From Clostridiaceae bacterium AF10-41 (GTDB lineage Bacteria > Bacillota > Clostridia > Clostridiales > Clostridiaceae), in NCBI GenBank assembly GCA_027686065.1, contig JAQCTH010000007.1, forward strand, positions 10,707-74,706: DNA of 64,000 nt. The letters are read 5' to 3'. Position 1 is the stretch's first letter; every line of letters starts with the position of its first letter. Both the position numbers and the translations under genes were made by a program. The notes beneath the pieces were generated by a model that was not told where the DNA came from, did no database searches, and saw only the letters and a program-made list of their open reading frames with translations. Shown here in pieces: positions 1-9,465 of this stretch.

Positions 1-441
1 TATTCTTTATTAGCAGGATCATTAACCGTTGCAATAATAATATTACCAGTAATAATAAGAACAACAGAAGAAGCTTTAAAATCAGTTCCATCTTCATATA
101 AAGAAGCTTCACTAGGACTTGGAGCAACAAGGTTTCAAACACTATATAAGGTTATAGTACCAAGTGCTATTCCAGGAATATTAGTTGGAGTTATACTTTC
201 AGTAGGACGTGTAGTTGGAGAATCAGCGGCAATATTGCTAACTGCAGGAACTGTTGCAAAAATGCCTAAAGGAATAATGTCTAGTGCTAGAACACTGACA
301 GTGCAATCATATTTAGTAACTCAAGAAGCCGGTAATATAGAACAAGCAGCTGCAGTTGGAATAGTATTAATAATTATTATATTAATTTTAAATATTATAG
401 CTAAGATTATAACCAAAAAGTTTAGCAAGGCAAATTATTAA
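1..441 (+). CDS. pstA: Phosphate ABC transporter permease PstA (3' part)
   Basis: The last 146 codons of an integral membrane permease; the 5' end lies outside the window and frame 1 is open from the first base. PstA and PstC form the membrane channel of the high-affinity phosphate importer. Visible are hydrophobic stretches and the cytoplasmic coupling loop of ABC permeases ([20 protein letters not shown], about residues 36-55), followed by GRVVGESAA, which is typical of PstA. A last membrane helix ends in a lysine-rich tail. The identity is confirmed by pstB 19 bases downstream and then phoU, the standard pst operon order. Confidence 0.93.
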   Translation, partial: YSLLAGSLTVAIIILPVIIRTTEEALKSVPSSYKEASLGLGATRFQTLYKVIVPSAIPGILVGVILSVGRVVGESAAILLTAGTVAKMPKGIMSSARTLTVQSYLVTQEAGNIEQAAAVGIVLIIIILILNIIAKIITKKFSKANY

Positions 442-460
442 AAAACTAAGAGGTGTAAGT

Positions 461-1225
461 ATGTCAAATGAAATAATGCCTAAAATTAAAGTTAGAAATT
501 TGAATTTATATTATGGTGATAACCAAGCATTAAAAAATATAAATATAGATTTAGAAGCAAATAAGGTTACTGCATTTATAGGACCTTCTGGATGTGGAAA
601 ATCAACTTTTTTAAGAACATTAAATAGGATGAATGATTTAATAGATAATGTAAAAATAGATGGAGAAATATCTGTAGATGGAGAAGATATATATAAGAGT
701 AAGGACGTTATTGCATTAAGAACAAAAGTAGGAATGGTATTCCAAAAACCAAATCCTTTTCCTATGTCAATTTACGATAATATAGCCTATGGACCTAGAC
801 TTCATGGAATAAAAGATAAAAAAACGTTAGATACAATAGTGGAAAAAAGCTTAAAAGGTTCAGCTCTTTGGGATGAAGTGAAAGATAGACTTAAAAAAAG
901 TGCTTTAGGTTTATCAGGAGGACAGCAACAAAGATTATGTATAGCTAGAACTATAGCAGTGTCGCCAGAAATTATATTAATGGATGAACCGACTTCTGCC
1001 TTAGATCCAATATCCACAAATAAAATGGAAGAATTGATGGAGGAGCTAAAAAAGAAGTATACAGTTATTATTGTAACTCATAATATGCAGCAAGCAGGAA
1101 GAATTGCTGATAAGACAGCATTTTTCTTAAATGGGGAAATAGTAGAATATGGAGATACTGAAGATATATTCTATAAACCTAAAGATAAAAGAACAGAAGA
1201 TTATATTACTGGAAGATTTGGTTAA
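461..1225 (+). CDS. pstB: Phosphate ABC transporter ATP-binding protein PstB
   Basis: 254 residues, normal length for PstB, the ATPase that drives phosphate import through PstA/PstC. The Walker A motif GPSGCGKST is at residues 41-49, the ABC signature LSGGQQQR at 151-158, and the Walker B/D-loop DEPTSALD at 175-182. The switch histidine lies in IVTHNMQQA, a sequence characteristic of PstB. The start ATG follows the ribosome binding site AAGAGGTG. It lies between pstA and phoU and is probably cotranscribed with them under phosphate control, though the operon promoter is outside the window. Confidence 0.96.
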   Translation: MSNEIMPKIKVRNLNLYYGDNQALKNINIDLEANKVTAFIGPSGCGKSTFLRTLNRMNDLIDNVKIDGEISVDGEDIYKSKDVIALRTKVGMVFQKPNPFPMSIYDNIAYGPRLHGIKDKKTLDTIVEKSLKGSALWDEVKDRLKKSALGLSGGQQQRLCIARTIAVSPEIILMDEPTSALDPISTNKMEELMEELKKKYTVIIVTHNMQQAGRIADKTAFFLNGEIVEYGDTEDIFYKPKDKRTEDYITGRFG

Positions 1226-1247
1226 AATATATAAGAGGTGATTTGAA

Positions 1248-1904
1248 ATGATGAGAGAAGTAATGAGCAACAAGATAAAGCTCTTAAATTCTGAGCTTAT
1301 TGAAATGGCAAGTCTAGTTGAAAAACAAATATATGATAGCATGACGGCACTTAAGGATCAAAATTTAGAATTATCAAAAAGAGTTATGAAAGATGATGAT
1401 AAGGTAGATAATCTTCAAAAAGAAATAGAAGAAAAATGCATTAAGTTCATGGCTACTGAGTCACCACTTGCAAGGGATTTGAGAAGTATATATACAACAA
1501 CTAAAATAGTTACAGATCTTGAAAGAATGGCAGATTATGCAGTAGATATTTGCAAAATAGTTCCAAGGGTTAAGGGTGTTGATTTTTCAAATGAAATAGC
1601 ACCAGTTTGGCAAATAGTAGATATAATTACAAATATGATAAAACTTTCAATTGAAGCATATGTAAATGGAGATGAAAAAGCAGCATATGAAATTTGTGAT
1701 ATGGATGACAGAGTAGATGAAATTTATCAAGGAATGTTTGAAATAGTACTAAAGAAAATGGGTAAAGATGAATCAATGATAAATCAAGGAACACAAATAT
1801 TATTTGCATCAAAGTATTTAGAGAGAATTGGAGACCATGTAACTAATATATGTGAATGGATAATTTTTTCAAAAGAAGGCAATTATGTGGACTTAAATGA
1901 ATAG
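1248..1904 (+). CDS. phoU: Phosphate transport regulator PhoU
   Basis: 218 residues forming two repeats of a three-helix bundle, as in the PhoU family. PhoU links Pst transporter activity to the PhoR/PhoB-type two-component system and restrains phosphate uptake. Family motifs are LERMADYAVDI (about residues 92-102) and ERIGDHVTNICEWI near the C-terminus; such E/D-rich motifs bind metal in characterised PhoU proteins. An AGAGGTG ribosome binding site precedes the ATG; the ATG at 1251 and the one at 1263 are alternative starts. A strong terminator begins at its stop codon, so phoU is the last gene of the operon. Confidence 0.94.
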   Translation: MMREVMSNKIKLLNSELIEMASLVEKQIYDSMTALKDQNLELSKRVMKDDDKVDNLQKEIEEKCIKFMATESPLARDLRSIYTTTKIVTDLERMADYAVDICKIVPRVKGVDFSNEIAPVWQIVDIITNMIKLSIEAYVNGDEKAAYEICDMDDRVDEIYQGMFEIVLKKMGKDESMINQGTQILFASKYLERIGDHVTNICEWIIFSKEGNYVDLNE

Positions 1905-1949
1905 TCAATAAAAAACATCCCTAAAGACAGGGATGTTTTTTATTGACTA
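1902..1949. terminator. Terminator after phoU
   Basis: A perfect 21-bp inverted repeat (1902-1922 with 1929-1949, 6-base loop AAAGAC). The arm carries an A-run on one side and a T-run on the other, so it can act in both directions. The left arm starts inside the phoU stop codon. Confidence 0.93.
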
Positions 1950-2147
1950 GATATTATTATTAATGTAATATAACATCAAGTGATGATTATAATTAGGTGA
2001 ATTGCGATTTAATATGAAAAAAGGTGATAACTTAAATATAAAGAACTTAATAAATAAGAATCTTAGATAATTTCGTTTATATATGGGGAAAATTATTATA
2101 TAAAATGACATAATATAAAGATACTTTTAAAATATTGAGGTGAGAAA

Positions 2148-3482
2148 ATGAAAAATCTAATTAAAAAAGTAGACCTTGGAAGTATTGCAGAAGAGGTTGG
2201 AATAGAGGTTAATGATGTATTAATATCAATTAATGGTACACTTATAGATGATATCATAGATTATAAATTTTTAGCAGCAGACGAAGAAGTACTTTTAGAA
2301 ATTGAAAAACCTGATGGAGAAGTTTGGGAATATGAGATTGAAAAAGAATATGGAGAAGATTTAGGTATTGAATTTGATGGTGGAATAATGGATAAAGCAA
2401 AAAGATGTTCAAATAATTGTATGTTTTGCTTTATTGATCAACTTCCAAAAGGTATGAGAAATACATTATATTTCAAAGATGATGATTCAAGACTATCCTT
2501 TTTACAGGGAAATTTTGTTACGTTGACAAATATGAAGGATGAAGATATTGATAGAATAATAAGATATAAAATAAGTCCTATAAATATTTCTGTACATACT
2601 ACTAACCCAGAACTAAGGGTGAAAATGCTAAAGAATAGATTTGCAGGAAGTATAATGGAGAGGCTTAAAAGGTTAAGAGATGCAGAAATTGTAATGCATG
2701 CACAAATAGTATGCATACCTAATGTAAATAATGGTGAGGAGTTAAGAAAAACTATTATTGATTTATATGAATTGCATCCATATGTAAAGAATATAGCAGT
2801 TGTACCTATAGGAATTACTAAGTTTAGAGAAAATCTTCCACATGTAGATACATTTACAAATGAAACTGCAAAAAATGAAATTATGATGGTACAGGATCTT
2901 CAAAGAAGATTTGCAGAAGAAACAGGTACTCCATTTGTAAGATTATCTGATGAATTTTATTTAGTAGCAGGTTTAGATGTTCCAAATTATGAGTTTTACT
3001 CAGAATATGAACAACTAGAAGATGGTGTAGGAATGATAAGATATTTTAGGGAAGTTACTCAAAATTCTTTAGAAGTCCTAGATAAAAATCGTAAGGGTAG
3101 TTTTTCAATGGTGACTGGAGAACTTGCATATGAAGAAATAAAAAAATGTGCAAATAATATAAAAAAACATAATCCAAATATTAAGATTGATGTATATAAA
3201 ATTATTAATAATTTCTTTGGAAATACTATAACAGTAGCCGGTCTTTTAACTGGAACTGATATAATAGATCAATTAAAAGGAAAAATAGAAACAGATTATT
3301 TAATTATGCCAAGTAATATGTTTAGAAAAGGATATGAACTTGGCCCAGCAGATATGATTATGCTGGATGATTTAAGAATAGAAGATTTAGAAAAAGCCCT
3401 TGGAATTAAGGTTATAGTTTGTGATTATACAGGAGATGACCTTATTGATATAATAAATGAAAATTGTGAGGAGGAAAAATAA
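2148..3482 (+). CDS. DUF512 family radical-SAM-like iron-sulphur protein
   Basis: 444 residues. The N-terminus (about 1-70) resembles a PDZ domain ([20 protein letters not shown]). A CX3CX2C cluster follows (C87, C91, C94 in [15 protein letters not shown]), the binding pattern for a radical-SAM [4Fe-4S] cluster. The C-terminal half is the DUF512 domain (for example [18 protein letters not shown]). The family is conserved in Firmicutes and commonly sits beside der, as here: its stop codon overlaps the der start by one base. The reaction and substrate are not established; a role linked to ribosome or RNA maturation would be only a guess from the neighbourhood. Confidence 0.85.
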   Translation: MKNLIKKVDLGSIAEEVGIEVNDVLISINGTLIDDIIDYKFLAADEEVLLEIEKPDGEVWEYEIEKEYGEDLGIEFDGGIMDKAKRCSNNCMFCFIDQLPKGMRNTLYFKDDDSRLSFLQGNFVTLTNMKDEDIDRIIRYKISPINISVHTTNPELRVKMLKNRFAGSIMERLKRLRDAEIVMHAQIVCIPNVNNGEELRKTIIDLYELHPYVKNIAVVPIGITKFRENLPHVDTFTNETAKNEIMMVQDLQRRFAEETGTPFVRLSDEFYLVAGLDVPNYEFYSEYEQLEDGVGMIRYFREVTQNSLEVLDKNRKGSFSMVTGELAYEEIKKCANNIKKHNPNIKIDVYKIINNFFGNTITVAGLLTGTDIIDQLKGKIETDYLIMPSNMFRKGYELGPADMIMLDDLRIEDLEKALGIKVIVCDYTGDDLIDIINENCEEEK

Positions 3483-4798
3483 TGGGTAAACCGATAGTTG
3501 CTATAGTTGGAAGACCAAATGTAGGTAAATCCACTTTATTCAATAGATTGGCAGGACATAGAATATCTATAGTTCAAGATACACCAGGAGTTACAAGAGA
3601 TAGAGTATATGCTCAAGCTGAATGGCTTAAGTACAACTTTACAATGATAGATACTGGTGGTATAGAGCCTGAAAGGGAAGATATAATAGTTAAGCAAATG
3701 AGAAGACAAGCAAATATAGCTATTGAAACGGCTGATGTTATAGTATTTGTTGTTGATGGAAAGGAAGGATTAACTCCTGCAGACCATGAAGTTGCAAGTA
3801 TGCTTAGAAAAAGTAAAAAAGAAGTTGTTTTAGTTGTTAATAAAGTTGATTCTTTAAAAGAAGAAGAAAATGCTTGGGAATTTTATAACTTAGGAATTGG
3901 AGATCCAGTAACAATATCAGCATCTCAAGGACTAGGACTAGGAGATATGCTAGATAGAATAGTTGAAAATTTTGATAAGTATAATGAAGAAGATGAAGAA
4001 GATGATTTCATTAGAATAGCAATGATAGGAAAACCTAACGTTGGTAAATCATCATTAATAAATAGACTGCTTGGAGAAGAAAGATTAATAGTTTCGGATA
4101 TACCTGGAACAACAAGGGATTCCATAGATAGTACATTAGAAACTGAGAATGGAAAATTTATTTTAGTAGATACAGCAGGACTTAGGAGAAAAAGTAAAGT
4201 TAAGGAAGAAATAGAAAGATACTCTGTAATTAGAACATATACTGCAATAGAAAGAGCAGATGTATGTATATTAATGATTGATGCTACTGAAGGAGTAACT
4301 GAACAAGATGAAAAAATAATAGGTTATGCTCATGAAATGAACAAAGCTATTATGGTTATAGTTAATAAGTGGGATTTAATCGAAAAAGATGATAAAACTA
4401 TGCAAAGATATAAAGAAGATTTACAAATGAGTCTTAAATTTTTAAAGTATGCAAAATACTTATTTATATCTGCAAAAACTGGTCAAAGAGCACATAAGGT
4501 TTTAGAAATAGCAAGAGAATGTTATGATAATTACTCAAAGAGAATTCCTACTGGAATATTAAATGAAGTTATAAATAAAGCTGTGCTTATGAAAGAGCCA
4601 CCAATAGTAGGGCTTAAAAGAATGAAGATTTACTATGCAACTCAAGTTGCATCAAAGCCACCAAAGTTTATATTCTTTGTTAATGATTCAAGTGCATCAC
4701 ATTTTTCTTACGAAAGATATCTTGAAAATCAATTAAGGGAAAGTTTTGATTTTAGTGGAACTGGTATCCAAATAGAATATAGAGAAAGGAAGGAATAA
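3482..4798 (+). CDS. der: Ribosome biogenesis GTPase Der (EngA)
   Basis: 438 residues with the tandem GTPase arrangement unique to Der. The first P-loop GRPNVGKS is at residues 10-17 with DTPG and NKVD further on. The second P-loop GKPNVGKS is at about 183-190 with DTAG and NKWD. The C-terminal KH-like domain ends in [11 protein letters not shown]. Der is needed for 50S subunit assembly. It overlaps the upstream DUF512 gene by one base and gpsA follows after 2 bases, a compact three-gene operon. The linker between the two G domains is very acidic (NEEDEEDDF). Confidence 0.97.
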   Translation: MGKPIVAIVGRPNVGKSTLFNRLAGHRISIVQDTPGVTRDRVYAQAEWLKYNFTMIDTGGIEPEREDIIVKQMRRQANIAIETADVIVFVVDGKEGLTPADHEVASMLRKSKKEVVLVVNKVDSLKEEENAWEFYNLGIGDPVTISASQGLGLGDMLDRIVENFDKYNEEDEEDDFIRIAMIGKPNVGKSSLINRLLGEERLIVSDIPGTTRDSIDSTLETENGKFILVDTAGLRRKSKVKEEIERYSVIRTYTAIERADVCILMIDATEGVTEQDEKIIGYAHEMNKAIMVIVNKWDLIEKDDKTMQRYKEDLQMSLKFLKYAKYLFISAKTGQRAHKVLEIARECYDNYSKRIPTGILNEVINKAVLMKEPPIVGLKRMKIYYATQVASKPPKFIFFVNDSSASHFSYERYLENQLRESFDFSGTGIQIEYRERKE

Positions 4799-4800
4799 TA

Positions 4801-5796
4801 ATGAGTAATGTGACCTTTTTAGGAGGAGGTAGTTTTGGTACTGCGCTAGGAATACTGTTGGCTAATAAAGGTAATAAGGTTAGTATATATGATAGAGAAA
4901 AAAATACAGTTAATGATATTAATATAAATAGAAGAAATGATAGATATATTAAAGATTTACATATACCTGAAAATGTCACTGCTTATATTAATTTAGATGA
5001 AGCTATAGAAAATACAGAGTTTATAGTTTTAGCTGTACCTTCACATGCTATAAGAGTAGTAGCAAAATCATTAAAAAATAAGATAAAAAAAGATGTTATA
5101 ATTATAAGTATAGCTAAAGGAATTGAAGAAGGAAGCAATTTAAGATTATCTCAAGTTATAGAAGAGGAATTACCAAATAATAAAGTGGTAATTTTATCCG
5201 GGCCTAGTCATGCTGAAGAAGTAGCTTTTGATATTCCAACAACTGTAGTAGTAGCTTCACATCATTTAGATGCAGCTAAAAAAGTTCAAGATTTATTTAT
5301 AAGTATCAATTTTAGGGTTTATACTAATGAAGATTTGATAGGCGTTGAAATTGGTGGTGCAGTTAAAAATATAATTGCATTGGCAGCGGGAGTTTGTGAC
5401 GGAATTGGATATGGGGATAATTCAAAAGCAGCACTTATGACAAGAGGTATGGCTGAAATCGTTAGGATAGGAGTTAAGCTTGGTGGTAAAGCTGAAACTT
5501 TCCTTGGACTTACTGGTATGGGAGATTTAATAGTTACTTGTACTAGTCTTCATTCTAGAAATAGAAAAGCAGGTTATTTAATAGGTACAGGAAAAACAAC
5601 TGACGAAGCTATAAAAGAAGTAGGAATGGTAGTAGAAGGAATTAAAGCATGTAGAGCCTTTTATGAGTTGAAAGAAAAATTAGATATTGAAATGCCTATA
5701 ACAGATGTTTTATATAAAATACTATTTGAAGAAAAGAATCCTAAAGATGCAGTAATAGATTTGATGGAAAGAGAAAGAAAAAGTGAAATATACTAA
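4801..5796 (+). CDS. gpsA: Glycerol-3-phosphate dehydrogenase [NAD(P)+]
   Basis: 331 residues, the usual GpsA length. It reduces dihydroxyacetone phosphate to sn-glycerol 3-phosphate, the backbone for membrane phospholipids. The dinucleotide-binding loop [10 protein letters not shown] is at residues 8-17. The catalytic lysine region is [13 protein letters not shown], and the substrate-binding motif [13 protein letters not shown] follows. It is the last gene of the DUF512-der-gpsA operon, followed by a terminator. Confidence 0.96.
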   Translation: MSNVTFLGGGSFGTALGILLANKGNKVSIYDREKNTVNDININRRNDRYIKDLHIPENVTAYINLDEAIENTEFIVLAVPSHAIRVVAKSLKNKIKKDVIIISIAKGIEEGSNLRLSQVIEEELPNNKVVILSGPSHAEEVAFDIPTTVVVASHHLDAAKKVQDLFISINFRVYTNEDLIGVEIGGAVKNIIALAAGVCDGIGYGDNSKAALMTRGMAEIVRIGVKLGGKAETFLGLTGMGDLIVTCTSLHSRNRKAGYLIGTGKTTDEAIKEVGMVVEGIKACRAFYELKEKLDIEMPITDVLYKILFEEKNPKDAVIDLMERERKSEIY

Positions 5797-5821
5797 AAAA
5801 GTTATTGATTTAATTTATTTT

Positions 5822-5850
5822 AAAAGCTCCTAATGGAGCTTTTTTTCTTT
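5822..5850 (+). terminator. Terminator after gpsA
   Basis: Stem AAAAGCTCC/GGAGCTTTT (5822-5830 with 5835-5843), loop TAAT, followed by a T-rich tract. Confidence 0.93.
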
Positions 5851-6044
5851 TTTTTATTAGCTAAATTTTTACTTTATTATCGATGCGTTTAGCATTTTAA
5901 TCATATATGGTAATATTATCAAAATGAAACTAATATATTATTATATATGTACTTCGAGGAATCTTTAAAAATTTTAAAAAACTGTATATTTTTTTATATC
6001 CTTGAATATATATATAGTGTTAAAAATAAATAGGAGGGTACACC

Positions 6045-7523
6045 GTGGACAGCTTTAATATATACAAGGATATAGCTGAAAGAACACAAGGGGACATATA
6101 CGTAGGTGTTGTTGGACCAGTTAGAACTGGAAAATCAACATTTATAAAGAAATTTATGGACCTTATGGTAATACCAAAGATTGATAATAATTATAAAAAG
6201 GAAAGAGCAAAGGATGAATTACCTCAAAGTGGCTCAGGAAAAAGCATTCATACAACAGAGCCTAAGTTTGTTCCAAATGAAGCTGTAGAAATAACTATTG
6301 ATGAAGACATAAAATTTAAGGTTAGAATGGTTGATTGTGTTGGTTATATTGTAAAAGGTGCAGTAGGATATATGGATGGAGAAGAAGCTAAAATGGTAAA
6401 TACTCCATGGTACGATTACGAAATACCTTTTGAAGATGCAGCAGAAATAGGAACTAGAAAAGTTATAACAGACCATTCTACAATAGGCCTTGTAGTTACA
6501 ACAGATGGAAGTATTACAGGGATAGAAAGAGATGAGTACTTAGAAGCAGAAGAAAGAGTAATAGATGAGTTAAAGGCTATAAATAAGCCTTTCATAGTTG
6601 TACTTAATACCAAATATGTGAATGCTCCAGAGACAAGAGCAATGAAAAAAAATTTGGAAGAAAAATATGATGTTACAGTTCAAGTCATGGATGTAGCTAA
6701 TATGAATGAAAGTGATGTGGAAAATATATTCAAACATGTACTTAAAGAATTCCCAGTAAAAGAAATTAATATAAATATGCCAAGTTGGGTTGAAAAATTA
6801 GAGCCTGAACACTGGCTTAAAAAGAATTTCTTTAATATAATAAAAGGAATGTGCGAAAACATAAGTAAGGTTAGAGATATTAAAACTACATTAAATTTAT
6901 TAAAAGAAGAAGAAAATTTATCTCCAACAGAAATGAGTTCAGTTGATTTGGGAGAAGGTAAGGCAAATATTACTATGAAACCTAAAGATGGGATTTTCTA
7001 TAACATACTAAGCGAAATTTGCGATTTAGATGTTCAATCAGAAAGTGATTTATTATCTTTAATAAAAGAATTAAATTTTGCTAAAAAAGAATATGATAAA
7101 GTAAAGGATGCGCTAATTGATGTAAGAGAAACTGGTTATGGATTAGTTGCCCCTCAATTATCAGAAATGAAATTTGAAGAGCCTGAAATGGTTAAACAAG
7201 GAACAAAGTTTGGTGTGAAATTAAAAGCATCTGCACCATCGCTTCATTTTATAAAAGCTAATATAAAAACTGAAATAAGTCCTATAATGGGATCAGAAAA
7301 GGAAAGTGAAGAATTAGTAAAATCATTAATGGAGCAATTTGATAAAGACCCAGCATCCTTATGGCAAAGTAATATGTTTGGTAAACCTTTGGAAGTATTA
7401 ATAAAAGAAGGGTTACAAAATAAACTATATAAGATGCCAGATGATGTACAAATTAAAATTCAGAAAACACTTCAAAAGATAATAAATGAAGGTAGTGGAG
7501 GTTTGATCTGCATTATCTTATAG
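6045..7523 (+). CDS. spoIVA: Stage IV sporulation protein A (spore coat morphogenetic ATPase)
   Basis: 492 residues, full length for SpoIVA. This ATPase polymerises on the forespore surface, anchored by SpoVM, to form the base layer of the spore coat. The N-terminus IYKDIAERTQGDIYVGVVG is characteristic, and the Walker A motif GPVRTGKS is at 24-31. The start is GTG, eight bases after AGGAGGG. In Bacillus it is transcribed by sigma-E in the mother cell; the AT-rich upstream region has only a weak candidate (GTATATT near 5984), so I do not call a promoter. SpoVM, its membrane anchor, is encoded at 26148 in this window. Confidence 0.97.
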   Translation: MDSFNIYKDIAERTQGDIYVGVVGPVRTGKSTFIKKFMDLMVIPKIDNNYKKERAKDELPQSGSGKSIHTTEPKFVPNEAVEITIDEDIKFKVRMVDCVGYIVKGAVGYMDGEEAKMVNTPWYDYEIPFEDAAEIGTRKVITDHSTIGLVVTTDGSITGIERDEYLEAEERVIDELKAINKPFIVVLNTKYVNAPETRAMKKNLEEKYDVTVQVMDVANMNESDVENIFKHVLKEFPVKEININMPSWVEKLEPEHWLKKNFFNIIKGMCENISKVRDIKTTLNLLKEEENLSPTEMSSVDLGEGKANITMKPKDGIFYNILSEICDLDVQSESDLLSLIKELNFAKKEYDKVKDALIDVRETGYGLVAPQLSEMKFEEPEMVKQGTKFGVKLKASAPSLHFIKANIKTEISPIMGSEKESEELVKSLMEQFDKDPASLWQSNMFGKPLEVLIKEGLQNKLYKMPDDVQIKIQKTLQKIINEGSGGLICIIL

Positions 7524-7524
7524 A

Positions 7525-7560
7525 GAAAGAGGTTAGTCTTATTAGAGGCTGACCTTTTTC
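7525..7560 (+). terminator. Terminator after spoIVA
   Basis: A 15-bp stem with G-U pairs (7525-7539 with 7546-7560) starting just after the stop codon, with a T-rich right arm. Confidence 0.85.
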
Positions 7561-7612
7561 TTTATAAAATAATAGTACATTTAAAATATATGTGTAAATT
7601 AAAACAATACTA

Positions 7613-8077
7613 ATGAATAAGATATTAGTAAGATCTTTTAAAAATAAAGCTCATATACACTATACAGAATTGAGGGATATTATGGAAGACAGATTTTGTA
7701 CCTATAAGAGAGTAGGATATTTTAAAGAAAGAATGGCAGAAAACTTAGGGGTAAAATTTACAGGTACCATCTATGCCTCCCCAGGGGTATTAAAGCATAT
7801 TAAAAAAAGACATGGAAAACAGTTAAATAAAAAAATAGTTGGGAATCTAATAGAATTTATGAGGAATGTAATTGAAGATCCAGACTATATAGGGGTATAT
7901 AAGCTAACTGAAAATGGAATTCATATCGAATTAATAAAAAAGGCAGAGATGAATATACTAATAGGTATAGATATAGATAGCAGAAATGATTATATATATG
8001 TTTCAACAATGTATCCTATAAGTGAAGGTAAAATAAAAAACAGATTATACAGAGGAAAATTAATAGAATGTAAATAA
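7613..8077 (+). CDS. Small BECR-fold (PBECR-like) nuclease-domain protein
   Basis: 154 residues, no signal peptide or membrane segment. The centre reads IYASPGVLKHIKKRHGKQL (about 53-71, with H62 and H67), followed by NVIEDPDYIG (85-94) and a strand-rich end including IYVSTMYPIS. This order, a serine-containing strand then HI-x-x-x-H and a D-P-x-Y turn, resembles the PBECR families (phage Barnase-EndoU-ColicinE5/D-RelE-like nuclease domains), usually parts of phage polyvalent proteins. Nuclease activity is inference. The start is uncertain: no clear ribosome binding site precedes 7613, while ATG 7682 has GAGGGA just upstream but would remove 23 residues. It stands alone between two terminator-bounded units. 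Confidence 0.6.
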   Translation: MNKILVRSFKNKAHIHYTELRDIMEDRFCTYKRVGYFKERMAENLGVKFTGTIYASPGVLKHIKKRHGKQLNKKIVGNLIEFMRNVIEDPDYIGVYKLTENGIHIELIKKAEMNILIGIDIDSRNDYIYVSTMYPISEGKIKNRLYRGKLIECK

Positions 8078-8083
8078 TAAAAG

Positions 8084-8112
8084 TTGAAACATTTTTATAT
8101 AAAAGCTATAAT
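8084..8112 (+). promoter_or_regulatory. Sigma-A promoter for the ansA leader
   Basis: TTGAAA (8084-8089), a 17-base spacer, then a consensus TATAAT (8107-8112). The predicted transcript starts near 8119, about 175 bases before ansA. Confidence 0.85.
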
Positions 8113-8118
8113 ATGTAT

Positions 8119-8270
8119 ATTGGCATGGAATTAATAGATTATTGAGGTGAGAAAAGGCTCCTCATACGCTGGATTTCAGTAATAAGAGATGTAGGATACG
8201 CCGCCCTACCAATAATCAAATTTAGATTTTAATTTTTAAACTTTTGGTTAATCCAAGGGTTTTTATTTTT
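8119..8270 (+). promoter_or_regulatory. Structured 5' leader of ansA, riboswitch-like, class unknown
   Basis: An 8-bp closing stem (GATTATTG 8137-8144 with CAATAATC 8210-8217) encloses three smaller stems: GAGG/CCTC (8144-8147/8160-8163), CTG/CAG (8169-8171/8177-8179) and GTAGG/CCTAC (8191-8195/8205-8209). It contains AGGTGAG, GGCTCCT and GGATACGCCGCCC, words that recall the 5' half of the M-box magnesium riboswitch, but the M-box 3' half is absent and the domain is only about 80 bases. A terminator-like hairpin follows at 8238-8262. Aptamer plus attenuator architecture suggests ligand-controlled transcription of ansA. I do not recognise a known class with confidence. Confidence 0.65.
8238..8270 (+). 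terminator. Attenuator hairpin in the ansA leader
   Basis: Stem AAACTTTTGG with CCAAGGGTTT (8238-8247/8253-8262, two G-U pairs), loop TTAAT, followed by a T-rich tract to 8270. It lies 12 bases before the AGGAGG of ansA and so would stop transcription before the gene. Confidence 0.75.
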
Positions 8271-8293
8271 TAATTAATTTTAGGAGGAAAAAT

Positions 8294-9280
8294 ATGAAAA
8301 AGGTAGCTGTAGTATTTAATGGGGGAACAATTTCTATGAAAGTAGATGAAAGAATAAAAGCAGCTGTTCCAAGTTTAACCGGTGAAGAAATAATGTCAAT
8401 GGTAACTGGGATAGAAGAATTCGCAGAGATAGAATCGCATAGTTTTTCTAGTAAGCCATCTCCACATATGACAATACAAAATATGCTAGAACTTAGTAAA
8501 TTTATAAAATCTTTAGTAGAGAGAGAGGATATAGATGGAGTTGTATTAACTCATGGAACAGATACTTTGGAAGAAACGGCATATTTCTTAGATTTAACTA
8601 TAGATACAGAAAAAGTCATAGTTGTAACTGGTGCTATGAGAAGTAGTTCGGAACTTGGTTATGATGGGCCCTTTAATTTAGCAACATCTATATGTACGGC
8701 AATTTCGGAAGAAGCTAAAGGTAGAGGGGTGTTAGTTTGCTTTAATGGGGAATTAAATTCAGCAGCAGATGTTACTAAAGCAAATTCAATGGCACTTAAT
8801 GCTTTTAAAACTCCAAATTTTGGACCGATAGGAATAGTGGATAATAATAAGGTGTTATTTTACAGAAAAACTAAAAAACATAAGGTTTATTATGTAGAAA
8901 GTATAAATGATGAAGTTGCATTAATAAAATGTGTTGCTGGAATGGGGTCAGATTACATAAATTATTTTATAGATAAAGGCTATAAAGGAATTGTTATAGA
9001 AGCCTTAGGAAGAGGAAATGTTCCTCCTTCTATGGTATTTGGAATAAAAAGAGCTTTAAATAATAATATACCTGTTGTTATAGTTTCTAGATGTTTTGAA
9101 GGCAGAGTATATGAATCTTATGGATATGAAGGTGGCGGAAAAATGCTTAAAGATTTGGGTGTGTTTTTTGAAGAAAGTATGCCAGGGCAAAAAGCAAGAA
9201 TTAAGTTAATAGTAGCTCTTTCAAGTAGCAAAAGAATTGATATAAGAGAATCTTTTAAAAACAACACGAATATTATGTAG
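8294..9280 (+). CDS. ansA: L-asparaginase, type I (cytoplasmic)
   Basis: 328 residues without a signal peptide, matching cytoplasmic type I asparaginases, which hydrolyse L-asparagine to aspartate and ammonia. The N-terminal nucleophile motif NGGTIS is at residues 9-14 (Thr12) and the second catalytic motif HGTDT at 87-91; the lysine of the triad is in DVTKANSMA. The start follows AGGAGG by 7 bases. It appears to be a single-gene unit with its own promoter and a structured leader containing an attenuator. A role in amidase reactions on other substrates cannot be excluded from sequence alone. Confidence 0.9.
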   Translation: MKKVAVVFNGGTISMKVDERIKAAVPSLTGEEIMSMVTGIEEFAEIESHSFSSKPSPHMTIQNMLELSKFIKSLVEREDIDGVVLTHGTDTLEETAYFLDLTIDTEKVIVVTGAMRSSSELGYDGPFNLATSICTAISEEAKGRGVLVCFNGELNSAADVTKANSMALNAFKTPNFGPIGIVDNNKVLFYRKTKKHKVYYVESINDEVALIKCVAGMGSDYINYFIDKGYKGIVIEALGRGNVPPSMVFGIKRALNNNIPVVIVSRCFEGRVYESYGYEGGGKMLKDLGVFFEESMPGQKARIKLIVALSSSKRIDIRESFKNNTNIM

Positions 9281-9307
9281 AGTTGAGAATAAATTAATAC
9301 GTTTATG

Positions 9308-9336
9308 TTGACAAACGATATTTTAAAATATATAAT
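9308..9336 (+). promoter_or_regulatory. Sigma-A promoter of the guanine-riboswitch transcript
   Basis: Consensus TTGACA (9308-9313) and TATAAT (9331-9336) separated by 17 bases; expected start near 9343, just before the riboswitch. Confidence 0.92.
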
Positions 9337-9350
9337 AATGTTCGTAAGAT

Positions 9351-9426
9351 AAGTAGCTCATATAATATTGACAATAAGGGTCATAAGTTTCTACCAGGAT
9401 ACCGTAAACATCTTGACTATGAGTTT
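9351..9426 (+). promoter_or_regulatory. Purine riboswitch aptamer, guanine type
   Basis: P1 is AGCTCATA/TATGAGTT (9355-9362 with 9418-9425), P2 TGAC/GTCA (9369-9372 with 9380-9383), and P3 CAGGAT/ATCTTG (9395-9400 with 9410-9415). The junction TAAGTTTCTACC (9384-9395) and loop ACCGTAAA are the family's conserved words. The specificity base just before P1 (in GACTATGAG, C9417) is C, which in known purine riboswitches selects guanine or hypoxanthine rather than adenine. It controls the purine permease at 9538. Confidence 0.96.
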
Positions 9427-9465
9427 AATGCTAATTAATTTATTATATAATTGTTAGCATTTACG

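Noticed and set aside
8119..8270. T-box explanation for the ansA leader
   Set aside because: The invariant T-box bulge sequence and a specifier-loop stem are absent.
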